Source: Clavelina lepadiformis
Lineage: Eukaryota > Chordata > Ascidiacea > Aplousobranchia > Clavelinidae
Assembly: GCF_947623445.1 (NCBI RefSeq)
Contig: NC_135244.1
Span: 3,472,001-3,536,000, forward strand
Reading direction: 5' to 3'
DNA length: 64,000 bases
The translations under genes were made by a program, and so were the position numbers. The notes under the pieces were generated by a model that saw nothing but the letters and a program-made list of their open reading frames with translations, was not told the DNA's origin and searched no databases. Shown piece by piece: positions 49,832 to 61,500 of the stretch. Each line of letters starts with the position of its first letter. The stretch's first letter is position 1.

Positions 49832-50769
49832 TAGGGCAAGTTTTTGTTGCACTAAAAACGTGAGAAAGTTGCACTTAATTTTAACAAAAGTTGCAGTATA
49901 AAGTTGCATTTATGCACAAGTTTTTAAAAGCATTAATGTATGAGATACTCGAAAGGATCCGTTGTATAACCCAACAGTTTAAGATTTGCAGGTTGTCTGC
50001 TTGTTCTGTTTCTTTCTTCGCTATACAATCGATCTTGCATACATTTTTATGTTCTTTAGGTTTGAAACCTACATGACAGGATTTCGCTGTCAGCTCCTGT
50101 AGAGCTGTCAAATTTGGCACTTTCCCATTTCACGGGCGGCCTGGCGAGACCGCCGAAAATAACATTTTTGCCGGTATGCAGCAAGAAAATAACGCAATGC
50201 GGAAATAATTTTCAGCAATAAGCCAAACAGCAAAGCCTTAACCCACCCCTCCCCTCCCCCCAAAACAAGTCAAATACCACACCCCAAACCCCCTAGGTCT
50301 GCAACTAACTAAGCTATCTCAACAAAAATTGACCTCGAAAGACTAGACACAACCTGTTTCCGTTTGTGCGGGCTTGGCCAAAAGCCAAGTCATACTTCCA
50401 CTTCTAATTTAGTTTAGGCACTGTCGTGCTTGGCTGGGGTTGTTAAACTTCTAGCTTGCAAGCCAAGTGTTGCGTCATTGATAACATTGAGATGCAGCTA
50501 ATCCAACACATATCTCTTTGTTATGCAAAGCAAAGAGAATAGAAATATACTAGAAAAAGTTTTATAGCATGTTTTTTAAATCACTCCTTTACATTTTGCG
50601 CAATACTTAATAAAAGTTGCAGTAAAAAGTTGCATGAAAAATAGAAAAAAGTTGCAAAAAGTTGCAATATAAAATTCCTACAAACAGCTTAAAACATCAT
50701 ACTACATAAATTCTGAGTATTTAGGAAGCTGCCGGAAGCTGTAAAAAAAAGTTGCAAAAACTTGCCCTA
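49832..50769. mobile_element. hAT-like nonautonomous element, 938 bp
   Basis: Perfect 15-bp terminal inverted repeats TAGGGCAAGTTTTTG, with a perfect 8-bp target duplication CTAATCAG at 49824-49831 and 50770-50777. Subterminal AAGTTGCA words are clustered at both ends (about five near the right end), a pattern expected of transposase-binding sites. No long transposase frame is inside, so it is probably mobilised in trans. It interrupts the tRNA-box repeat. Confidence 0.9.
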
Positions 50770-51067
50770 CTAATCAGTAAATTGAAATGTATGTTAATTT
50801 TCAACTTAAAATGATGTACTAATTTTTCCAAAGTGTAAATTAACCTAAAACTAATCCCATCCGACAAAGCCTCTCACGACTAGATTAGATCAAAAATAAA
50901 TTTTGACGAAAAAGAAAGTCAAACATTATCAAGATTCGAACCCGATATCTTCGGCATTCGAGCCCCATCGTCAACCATTACGCCACCGCACTGCTTTTTT
51001 GCGCTTTTACAAAATGATAGTGATAAGCCATCAGCGAAAATCTGCCGGTCACCGTATTGTGATTCTT

Positions 51068-53617
51068 GGTACTACGACACCTTATCGAAAGACACTTTAT
51101 CGAACGACACTTTATCGAACGACACCTGATCGAAACGACAGCTGATCGAAAGACACTTTATCGAACGACAGTTAATCGAGCCGACACCTGATCGAACGAC
51201 ACTTTATCGAAACGACAGCTGATCGAACGACACTTTATCGAACCGACAGTTAATCAAAACGACAGTTGATCGAACGACACTTTATCGAACCGACAGTTCA
51301 AGCAAGATTTTTGCGTGTTTCTCAAACATTGAAACAATGAGCCATTGTGATGTGCGGTCTTTGTAATGGTGTGCATTAATGAATTGTGATGTATATATCA
51401 TAAAGATGTATATATCGTTTTGTATATATCACCGTGACGCGACACCTTATCGAAAGACACTTTATCGAACGACACTTAATCGAACGACACTTTATCGAAA
51501 GACACTTAATCGAACGACACCTGATCGAAACGACAGCTGATCGAAACGACAGTTGATCGAACGACACTTTATCGAACCGAAAGTTAATCAAACGACACTT
51601 TATCGAACCGAAAGTTAATCAAACGACAAATCGACACTTTATCGAAAGACACTTAATCGAACGATACCTGATCGAAACGACAGCTGATCGAAACGACAGT
51701 TGATCGAACGACACTTTATCGAACCGAAAGTTAATCAAACGACACTTTATCGAACCGACAGTTAATCAAAACGACAGTTGATCGAACGACACTTTATCGA
51801 ACCGACAGTTCAAGCAAGATTTTTGCGTGTTTCTCAAACATTGAAACAATGGGTCATTGTGATGTTCAGCTATCTGTCCATGTTTGTTTGATAAAGTTGG
51901 ATTTTGTAATTTTTGAGATATTGTGATATTTATATAATTTTGCTCTCTCTCCGCATTGAAACGTATTACTCATTTACGCACCAATAACTTGACTAACTAT
52001 TCTTTTTCGTTCTCTTTTCACAGCGGGGGCGCGGCGTAACAGGAAGAATTTATAGAAATGTGTCACTTTTAGAAATACCTAATTTACACTAAATTCACTT
52101 TCTTTAGTTTTACAATTATGATGTATACAGGAAGCCAGATGATGTTTCTACTAACCTGTAATAATCTCATCGTTTACGACGCATAGGTTTCTAGTAATTA
52201 ACGATTGCAAATGTGTGTGCGGGGTTGGCCACACCTAGTTTTTTTAGTAAACTCGCGAGCCTGGTTAGGATAGGGTTAAAAGATCCACAATTTATTGAAA
52301 CAACTGACGATATGCACTGTTAAAAGAACGACAATTTATTAAAAGAACTGACAACATGCACTGTTAAAAGCACGACAACTGACGAAGTGCACGTTTCAAT
52401 CGCATTCATTTAATTACAAGTTGTGTGCAATTGCTCGAAGATAACTTTTTATGTCCATATTTGTTGAGTCATAATTTTCAACTATGCTCTTCAGCCGTTG
52501 GTTGACAGCGTCGTAGCGCTTCTTCCGTGGTGGGCCATCGATTCCAGCACTCAATTGTTCAATTAACATTTCGTTGGAACCTTGTTCCTGCTTAATTTTT
52601 TTGACGAGTCTGTGAAGCGTCGGATGGGATATTGAGACACGCTTGCTGAACGCATTGTGCCATCCTTCAATGCTATTATTCGTTCGTGGAAGGTCATCTT
52701 GAACCCGGTGGAAGACATTCACATGTGTACGTGCTACCAAGCATCGAAGCCATTTATTTTGCGCTGTCGGTCAAGCTGGGATAAAGACCACTTTCAAGAA
52801 GCTACTTTGTGTAAAAGTCAGACAGCGACATGCCCCTTGCTATTAAATTTTGCCTTCAATTCCTTACTCTTTGTATCTATAATGACTAGTCTAGTCTACT
52901 GTACAGACAATCTCGTACTTAGTAATTCTCGTGCGTATTCTTGTGATATCTTATTAATATGTGGGCGGGCCGGCCGCCATGCGCAATCAAACACTTTATG
53001 ATACAAATATAAAATATAGATATAAAATATAAATCGTCAACTTTATGATACGATAAGGTGTCGCGTCACGGTGATGGTACTACGACACCTTATCGAAAGA
53101 CACTTTATCGAACGACACTTTATCGAACGACACCTGATCGAAACGACAGCTGATCGAAAGACACTTTATCGAACGACAGTTAATCGAGCCGACACCTGAT
53201 CGAACGACACTTTATCGAAACGACAGCTGATCGAACGACACTTTATCGAACCGACAGTTAATCAAAACGACAGTTGATCGAACGACACTTTATCGAACCG
53301 ACAGTTCAAGCAAGATTTTTGCGTGTTTCTCAAACATTGAAACAATGAGCCATTGTGATGTGCGGTCTTTGTAATGGTGTGCATTAATGAATTGTGATGT
53401 ATATATCATAAAGATGTATATATCGTTTTGATTAACTGTCGGTTCGATAAAGTGTCGTTTGATTAACTTTCGGTTCGATAAAGTGTCGTTCGATCAACTG
53501 TCGTTTCGATCAGCTGTCGTTTCGATCAGGTGTCGTTCGATTAAGTGTCTTTCGATAAAGTGTCGTTCGATTAAGTGTCGTTCGATAAAGTGTCTTTCGA
53601 TAAGGTGTCGCGTCACG
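51068..53617. mobile_element. Mutator-like foldback element with tandem-repeat arms, 2.55 kb
   Basis: The 9-bp target duplication GTGATTCTT occurs at 51059-51067 and 53618-53626, restoring the interrupted repeat. The arms are arrays of a 15-16-bp unit based on CGACACTTTATCGAA. Outer ends share CGACACCTTATCGAAAGACAC in inverted orientation. A block of about 350 bp at 51068-51420 recurs nearly identically at 53077-53429. An inner element with ends CGTGACGCGACACCTTATCG spans about 51433-53070 and encloses a MULE-type transposase fragment. The 9-bp duplication, array-like inverted ends and transposase fragment agree with a Mutator-like element. Confidence 0.85.
52414..52740 (-). pseudogene. MULE transposase C-terminal fragment
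   Basis: About 108 residues with blocks LPRTNNSIEGWHNAF, HPTLHRLVKKIKQEQ and YLRAIAHNL, followed by a stop. These are characteristic of the C-terminal part of Mutator-like transposases (often with FLYWCH fingers) found in many animal genomes. The catalytic DDE core is not recognisable upstream, so this copy cannot be autonomous. It is antisense to the window inside the foldback element. Confidence 0.75.
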
Positions 53618-53869
53618 GTGATTCTTCACCTTCGGAAGACGGACCAGGGTTAGGTAAAAGACGGAATCCGGACGGACTTTTACCCAACAGACGCCAGTCA
53701 CTGCATCAAAATTTGCGTCTCTGCACACACAACTTCTTGTCGAAAACTGCAATACTTTGCAGTCGGGGCTGAGAAATGTCCGAATGTATATTACTAAATT
53801 AGTAGTGTTAGAACTATTGTAACTTTGTTTTCTTCTTATTCCTGTTTATGGCATAGGATAGGGTATTTG

Positions 53870-53989
53870 GGTCTAGTGCAGAAGTTCACAACCACAGGAT
53901 ACATTAAATGTATATATACAAATTTTGTATATTAGAGCTCAGCTGCCCCGATTGTGACATCATTTGGTTGTGCACTTCTGCTCTAGACC
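53870..53989. mobile_element. Palindromic MITE, 120 bp
   Basis: Left arm GGTCTAGTGCAGAAGTTCAC and right arm, reverse complemented, GGTCTAGAGCAGAAGTGCAC. A relative is at 3535-3627, and a single end-like word (CTGCTGCTCTAGACCC) is at about 54074. No coding capacity. Confidence 0.7.
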
Positions 53990-54424
53990 AAAAAGATTTA
54001 ATTGGGCTAGTTTATTTTGAATCTTCTGCAACAAGATAATAAATAGTCATTTGTTTAAATATGGTGCTGTACTGCTGCTCTAGACCCAGGTTTGGGAACC
54101 AACAACTTACGTGATATATAATTTTGGTATTAGTTAGTTTAACTTAGTGTTCAGCTTAACCTGACTTTCTGCATACTACCCAAAGTATACAATAGACTTA
54201 ACATATACTTGTGCTTTACTTCTGTCTAATCTGACTGTGTGGCTGCATGCGATTGAATGAACTAACCTAAATTATGTATCTACAATCTACATGCAACAAT
54301 TTTGCTTCATATTTTTGCTAGGAATGGTTATGCAGCTGACTAACTTAAGGGTGTTTGATATAAATTTAATTCAACCTGGGAAAAAGTGAAACCTTTTTTT
54401 ATTCTAAATTGATTGCATCGAAAT

Positions 54425-55270
54425 ATGTGCATTATTTTTCTGCATTCTGATCCGGACTGCTTGAGCAGCAGTTACAAACTGATTCTTGCTGCAAATCGAG
54501 ATGAGCACCTATCTAGGCCTTCCAAATCGGCTGACTTCTTATCAGAAAACCCAAACGTACTGTGTGGGCTGGATCTGAAGCCCGGCTATGAAGGTGGTAC
54601 TTGGCTTGGTGTAACTAGGAATGGAAAATTTGCTGCACTCACAAATTATTTACACTCTGAAAAAATCATTGGCAAAGTTTCTCGTGGATTTATTGTCCGA
54701 GACTACTTGGAATCAGATTCTCCTGTTCGAGATTACATTAACACAAAACTAATTAATGGCGCTTTTAGTCCTTTTAATTTTATTGGTGGCCAATTAGTTA
54801 GGAATGGAAACGAAATGGAATTGTTTTATTATGCAAATAACGATCCCAGTTCTCCAAGGCCTCTGCAAACAGGGAATTACTCTATGGCTTGCACAACTTT
54901 GGGTGGAAAGTGGAACAAATGTGTTCATGGTTCTCAGGTTTTTGAGAGAATCATTCAATCCACGGACAACCATGGACCCCTGGCACTTTCAGATTTACTT
55001 ATAGATATGTTATTGTCGGACACCACTCTGCTCTATCCAGATCCAGCAATTGAAGAGCAAAACAAATATGGCTTTAATGAGAAGACCATGCGTTCGTACT
55101 GTTCTGTTATGATCGATGGCTTAGAACATTACGGCACCCGTGCTCAAACAGTTATATTGGTTGATCAGGAAAATCGATTATATTTTACCGAGAAAAGCCT
55201 CACTGTTGTAAATGGAGAGAAAACTTGGAATTATGCCTCATTTGACTTTCCGCTTAATTTGTCAAGTTAA
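54425..55270 (+). CDS. TANGO2: TANGO2 homologue, 281 aa, single exon
   Basis: An uninterrupted frame with the NRDE domain over its whole length. It starts MCIIF with Cys at position 2, the conserved residue of the family. The Asn-Arg-Asp-Glu signature (AANRDEH) is at residues 22-28, GGTWLGV and ALTNYL follow, then YGTRAQTVILVD and the ending FTEKSL. Length fits vertebrate TANGO2 (276 aa). In other animals the protein acts at mitochondria and the ER-Golgi, with roles in lipid/haem homeostasis; the biochemical activity is debated. The start at 54425 is preferred over an in-frame TTG 12 bp upstream because MC begins all family members. The lack of introns contrasts with the multi-exon neighbours. 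STRIP starts 279 bp downstream on the same strand. Confidence 0.95.
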   Translation: MCIIFLHSDPDCLSSSYKLILAANRDEHLSRPSKSADFLSENPNVLCGLDLKPGYEGGTWLGVTRNGKFAALTNYLHSEKIIGKVSRGFIVRDYLESDSPVRDYINTKLINGAFSPFNFIGGQLVRNGNEMELFYYANNDPSSPRPLQTGNYSMACTTLGGKWNKCVHGSQVFERIIQSTDNHGPLALSDLLIDMLLSDTTLLYPDPAIEEQNKYGFNEKTMRSYCSVMIDGLEHYGTRAQTVILVDQENRLYFTEKSLTVVNGEKTWNYASFDFPLNLSS

Positions 55271-55549
55271 GGTGTCATTTTTTAAATCTATTGTTAATTA
55301 CCTCAAGACTGTTTAATTTTATCAACCTCTTTGTAATCTTTATCATCTGCACTTCATACCAATATAGAAAAAGTTAATTAACGTATTGGCATTGCTATGT
55401 GATTGTTGTGCATTCCACTATATTGCATACATATATGCTGCATGACATGTACAAACATCTTTTAATAACAGTGTTTCCTAATTACTAATTATTTTTTTTG
55501 TTAGATTATTAGCTCGTTGGTTGTTTTACGATAAGCAAAGATAAATGAA
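55271..55549 (+). promoter_or_regulatory. Short TANGO2-STRIP intergenic spacer with acceptor-like site
   Basis: Only 279 bp separate the TANGO2 stop and the STRIP start codon on the same strand. The spacer has no canonical AATAAA. It carries a pyrimidine tract with TTTTTTTTGTTAG at about 55493-55505, a good 3' splice site 45 bp before the ATG. It could be a 5' UTR intron end, or a spliced-leader trans-splice site of an operon-like pair, as known in tunicates. Confidence 0.4.
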
Positions 55550-58500
55550 ATGAATACTAAAGATCATGAACAAGACCTTGAATTTGTTTACGATGACTCT
55601 GACACTTACGAGAATGAAATCAGTGATTTATACACTTTTACTGAGGAGCCGGAATTTCGTGTCAATTTGGAAAATTTTAAACAACTGCTTGAAGCCAAAG
55701 GTAGGTTTACCAAGACGTCGTATTATTGCTGATATAATTTATATGAAGATTTAATAGCAATGGCATGCCATCTCATACACTTGGTTTGGAAATTAACCTG
55801 TTTTTTATTTCTTTGACAACCTGTTCAGGTACTACAGTTAAAATCTTTCCAATTAGACTCAGTTGCACATCAAAATGTTATGAAATTGTGTTATTTGATT
55901 TTTAAGGCTTGGAAAACTGGAGCAATTTGAGCCCCGAAAAGAAAGTTTTGTTGGTGATGCATATAATACAAGTCATTGAGGTAACGGATAAAGCTGAAAG
56001 GTAAAGCTGTACTTTTATTTACTCTCCTTTTTTGGCATAATAATGACGGATATTACAAAGTTGAACCTTGTTTATTCTTGGGTGTTGTCCAATTTAAAGC
56101 AAAATTAATTTATGTGTGGAATATCAGAAATATCCATGTCAATTTTCAAACTTCTATATTTTTCTGTTGGATAAACTTGAATAAATGTCCTTGACCTAAG
56201 TTATGACCAGCATAAACAACAATAGCAAGTAGCAATACCATAACTGCAATGTCAGAATTGTAAGAAATGCAAAGGAGGAAAATGCTAAAAGTTATACATT
56301 TCATACTTGCAAATTAATTTCCACCCAAAATAACCTCGTTAAAAGTGTTACGTAAGCATGAGTTTCTTAACTGATGATTTTCAAATTCGGAGAAAAATTT
56401 TAATTTTTGGACAAAATTTTTATAAAAAACTTCGTTTAAATTTTGAGTTGATTGAGTTTCAGGGTGAAAAATTATTAGATATAATTTTATTATAAATGAA
56501 GAATTGAACATGTCTTGTACATACCATAATTAGAATTATACTGCAGTAATAACAACATCTCTCAATATATGTTACTGTTGTCTCAGGTTCAAGGCAACTA
56601 GCTGGTTGTTATATCTTGTGCAAGGAGTCTATGGAGAATGTCGTAATATTGAAGAACAAAAACAAAACTGTCGAGATAACTGCTTTCTCTTCTATAAATT
56701 GGGCATTTTTGCTACCGTGAAAGAACTGCTTATGATGGAGATACAGTACGATCTACACCTATTTAAATATATAAATCATTTAATTCACTATTGTTAAAAA
56801 TTTAGAATTTTTAAGAATTATTCCCAAGAATATATTATCTTTTCTCAGGGATTTGGAATATATAATGCGTCCTCTCATGCTTTTTTGCAGCTTAAGTGAC
56901 AGCACACCGTCTACGGAAAGAAAATCAACAATGTTGTCTCTGGCTGATTGCAAAGAACTTCGAAGTCTTCTTAATATTCTTTACACAATGGTGGAGACCT
57001 TACGACATGAGGACACCATGGATTCACCTGAAGTTACTAAACTTCGCAGCGACTTCTTACATGATCTTGGTATGTGATTATATTCGTATGCGCTGTAAGT
57101 TGTAGCATTAGAACATTTTCATAAGCGATATAAAATCTACCTGGAATTTTTTCGCTGTTAAAAGATTTTAAATGTAAAAGCAAGTTAGATGACGTGGTGA
57201 CATTGAAAATGTATAATATTTAATAGGAAGGAATTATGTTTAATTTTTGACTGTGTATCTTAGCTACGAATTTGTTTTTACTTATCAATATGCTAATCTT
57301 CATTTGAACGTTACATAGAGCAAGGTCTTCATGATAAGGAACCCCTTCTTATAGTCCTGTTCAATATGGTGTTGAAATTTTGCTCGGAGACTTCCTCCTG
57401 CTTGCCAATGAGAAAAGTTCTCCTCCTCGTTTGGAAGTTACTCCTGGTAAGATGTCAGGCACATCATTATGTTATAAGTCCCAATTGCTCTCTCCCAATA
57501 AATAAATGAGTGAAAATGTCCAACTGGTACTTCTTGTAGTCCAGCAGTTTTCATAAACTGTGTTTCTGCTTCCAGACTATATTGGGTGGATTTCGATCTC
57601 TTAACGAGAAAAAAATTAAGAAGCGCAAGGAAGCCGGACTCCCTATCCTGAATGAAGATCCACTCCAGGTTGTGCGAGACATGAAAGCTTCCGCTCCTCC
57701 AACATCTGCATCAGATATTCTTGATCTTGCCCAACCTCCAGGAAAAAGAAGAGCAAGAAGGGTAAAATGATCTGGAACATAAGTCGTTAATATATCCACT
57801 TTTCTTTTTGACGAAAGAAGCAGGTTACTTTTTTACCTGTGCCTGAAATAACAATAATACCATGGATATATTGCTCTCAATTAGGGATTTCAACAATAAT
57901 GAAAGGATCAGCTGGTAGCATTTTTTGTGTTGTCTAAATTGTATGCAGGCAAGAATGAGTAACTGGTATAAAAATATGGTTATCAGATTTTAGCTGAGCT
58001 GGACGCGGAGACAACTGACATTGATTTGGACAGATCAAGCAAAGTTGATGCGGTAAGAGGAACAATGACATTTACCAGCCTAGGAACATAGTTGTCTTAA
58101 TGATTTCAAATACAACTTTTTAGCCTTTCGAGGAAGAAAAAGTGACAAGCATTGATGACGATCCTATGGAATCGGCTCCAACCTTCCCCGTGACGGATTC
58201 CTTGAGTGGAAGCGAGGGGGATGCTGTTCTTGACAAAACAAACGGAGTAGTTAAGTCATCTGGACACATTGCATCACAAGAAGACGCTGAAGGAGAACTG
58301 GGCCATCCACCTGGTTCCATGGTAAGCTCTCGTAGAATTTTGTGTCAACATTTATTCGTATGTACGCATGCTTTATTTCTTGACCTGTCAAACTACTTTT
58401 ATCTTGCTTGTCTGAAGATTTACTTTTATGCATCAAAGGAATTTTTAAAAAATATTATAATTTCTGTGAACCAGACATTTTAGAAGAATCACTTAATCTC

Positions 58501-61500
58501 GTGCTAGAAATGCATCAATTCAATATTAATCTGTTAGACAGCTTGTAAGCTACTGAAAATGCTACGCAACTTTCACATAATTTTTATACGTTTTACAAAA
58601 TGAAATATTTCTTCCCACGCTTGACACAACCATTTTGAAATTTTAGTTTGTGCTATACTACAATAACTGCAATGAGAATAACACCTGTGCACAATTTTAA
58701 ATTCTGATGCATGGGACGTACAGATTATATCGATGAGTTATGGTTGCGATTAACATCAGCAAAGATTTAAAAATTGTAAATTCAAATTGTAAAAAAATTG
58801 TAATTCAAATTACTTAAAATTGTAAAACTACTACTGTTCACTTTGCAAATGCCATTATAAAAGAAAATAATTTTGAGGACACGAAATGATGCCAAGAGAT
58901 AATATGCTCATTTAGACACAATTTAAATTTATAGGAAACATAAGAATTGGGTTGGGACTGAAGAAATTGTGTTGATATAAGCCAATTGCCTTTGCAGGCA
59001 AATTTTACTGCAAATTCCCTTGTTCGTAGCAAACCATCAATGACGAATAGTCATCTGCGTGTGGGGTAAACTTTTTTGCTAATATTGGCAAGTTTCAGTT
59101 CTAATAAATGTCTACTATTTGATTAGACTCCAATGCCGACAGCTAGTGGGCCAACTTTGTCAAAAGACACTGCATCAATTGCAGCCAAACTTTTAAAAAT
59201 TCGCAAGGAACAACTCGAAGCCCAATGTAATTCACCTATTCCTGAGGTGAAGGTTATTTCCGGGTTACCGTGGGTACCAAAGGCAAGGGAAAAGGACTTG
59301 GAAGCCTTTTTGAATGTTGTGAGGCAGAAATTCATCGGATACATACTGCCTGGGTAAGTGGATATCATCATAGGTAAAAGTAGGGAGGTTGAAATGTGAT
59401 TGTTTTCTTCAAATCGCATTTCTGTTGCAGTGATCTCACCACAGATGCAGGCCTGCCTCCACCTACAAAGGACAGCATCAAAATATTACAAAAACACAAA
59501 TATACGTCACTTAGTGAATTGCAGACTGCTAATGAAGTGCAGATTACCAAGTGTCCATTGACAGTTGGTAAAAACGAGGTAAACAATTAACTTTGACCTT
59601 GAAAAGGACCGGTTGCTATGACCGATCTGTTTCCGACCGAACCGGTTACAACCGACCGATTGTGACCGGAATGCAGTGTGTTAGCAAAGCATAACTTCAC
59701 TGCTTATAGCATTTTTTTTTCAATCACTTGCCCATTTTGAAAACTACATTCTAATGTTTTATGCAGATAATTCCCGAGACCACTGTGGAAAAACTGTACC
59801 AGATAATGTTACCCAACCTTCCACAATATGTGATCGCCCTCTTGAAGATTCTGCTGGCTGCTGCGCCTACTTCAAAGGCTAAAAATGACTCCATTAATAT
59901 ATTGTCCGATGTTTTACCTGAAGAAATGCCGTAAGTTTCAAGAATATTTGAAAGGGTTAGGTTCTGTAATGAAGTTCATTGCTTGAAACGAACAGAAGGC
60001 AGTGACATCTAGTACACGTAAAAAGTAGAAATAATTTGAGAACAAAGTGCAAGTAGGATCCAAGAATTATTTAAAAATCTGATAAAGAGAAATTTGCAAT
60101 GAAAGTTATTTCAGACATATTGAACTGTACTTCACTGGTTATCAATTTCATTTATTACTTTATAAAATATATTCTTATATCACTCAGTTTATCATTATCG
60201 TTTTGTTGATATTTTTGTTAGTACCATGGCCGTGACCTCCTTGAAGCTCGGCATCGATGTCAACCGTCATAGGGAGGTGATAGTCAAAGCAATATCTGCT
60301 GTTCTTCTTATTCTACTCAAGCACTTAAAGTTCAGTCATATTTATCAGGTATTGATTTACACTCTTTACATTTTCGCCCTAGCCATTGTATGCATGATCG
60401 AACAGCCTTATTGTTGCACAATTAGTTAATATCGTGTCTCGAGTTTTTCTTTTCCATGACTCTGTTTTATTTTCTTGTATGGTATATTTATTGCCATTTT
60501 TTCCCAGTTAAAATACTTATTTTATATTTATTAGTTTGAATATGCCAGTCAGCATTTGGTGTTTGCCAACTGCATACCTCTTGTTTTGAAATTCTTCAAC
60601 CAAAATATTGTTGCTTACGTTACTACGAAGAACACAATTCCAGATCTTGAGTTTCCGGCTTGTGTCTTAGGTAAACTACTTCGAAAAAGTATATATTCAA
60701 GAAAAATCTGTAATGTATATAAATGCAATTATCTTACTTTAAACAACTAAACACCTCTAAATAAAGCGTTTTTTTAATATAAAATTTCTGCCTTTTCCTT
60801 CCAGTCATATACCATGCCTGCGTGTATCTTAATTTCTGTACAAACCACATTTATGGCAACAGGTGAGAAGAAAGAACTGACAGCTGAAAGTTTTGAAGGC
60901 ATGGATACTGGTAACCTACCATGTTGGAGGAACCTCTTCTCTAGTATCAACTTGCTTCGAATTCTCAATAAACTCGTCAAATGGAAGCACTCACGTACCA
61001 TGGTATGTCAACATTTTAATTTCAGTTTCATAATTTTTAACGTTCTAGAAACAAAAATTTAACGCTAGAATTTAAAACTATTTGCAGATGTTGGTCGTTT
61101 TTAAGTCGGCTCCGATATTGAAACGTGCGTTGAAAGTTCGTCAGGCGATTTTCCAGCTTTACGTCTTGAAACTTCTGAAAGTCCAGACCAAGTACTTGGG
61201 CAGGCAATGGAGAAAAAGCAACATGAAGACGATGTCCGCCATTTATCAGAAAGTTCGTCATCGATTGAATGATGATTGGGCATTTGGAAATGGTACAAAC
61301 ATAAAGTTTTGGTTTAATTTTTGTAATAATTAGTCTCAAACAGCTCACAATTTTTCTACAGTTGTGTAATAGTAATTTAAGTCCTTTAAATAGAGTGTAA
61401 AGCAGTTTTGTATTTTAAGATGAGTCTGGAGCAAGCGTTTGAAAAGTGATCAAACACAATCTAATAAAGTGTTCTTACAGTAACTGTGTCACAACTGTTC

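Larger units (their letters stand above)
49735..53655 (-). repeat. Dispersed tRNA-box repeat, copy B, split by two insertions
   Basis: One repeat copy is present in three pieces, about 49735-49831, 50770-51067 and 53618-53655, which align in order with the copy at 3290-3910. On the minus strand the middle piece carries pol III-like boxes: GTGGCGTAATGG (near 50985) and GGTTCGAATCTT (near 50935). The gaps are filled by a hAT-like element and a Mutator-like element, each with its own target duplication, so the order of events is clear: the repeat came first, then both insertions. Confidence 0.75.

Noticed and set aside
50930-51000. Minus-strand tRNA gene suggested by the A and B boxes
   Set aside because: Boxes are present but stems do not pair, and the same sequence recurs decayed at 3290-3910, so it is a tRNA-derived repeat.
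51064-53622. CRISPR-like appearance of the short regularly spaced repeats
   Set aside because: The units abut without spacers, form inverted arms around a transposase remnant, and the window is eukaryotic.
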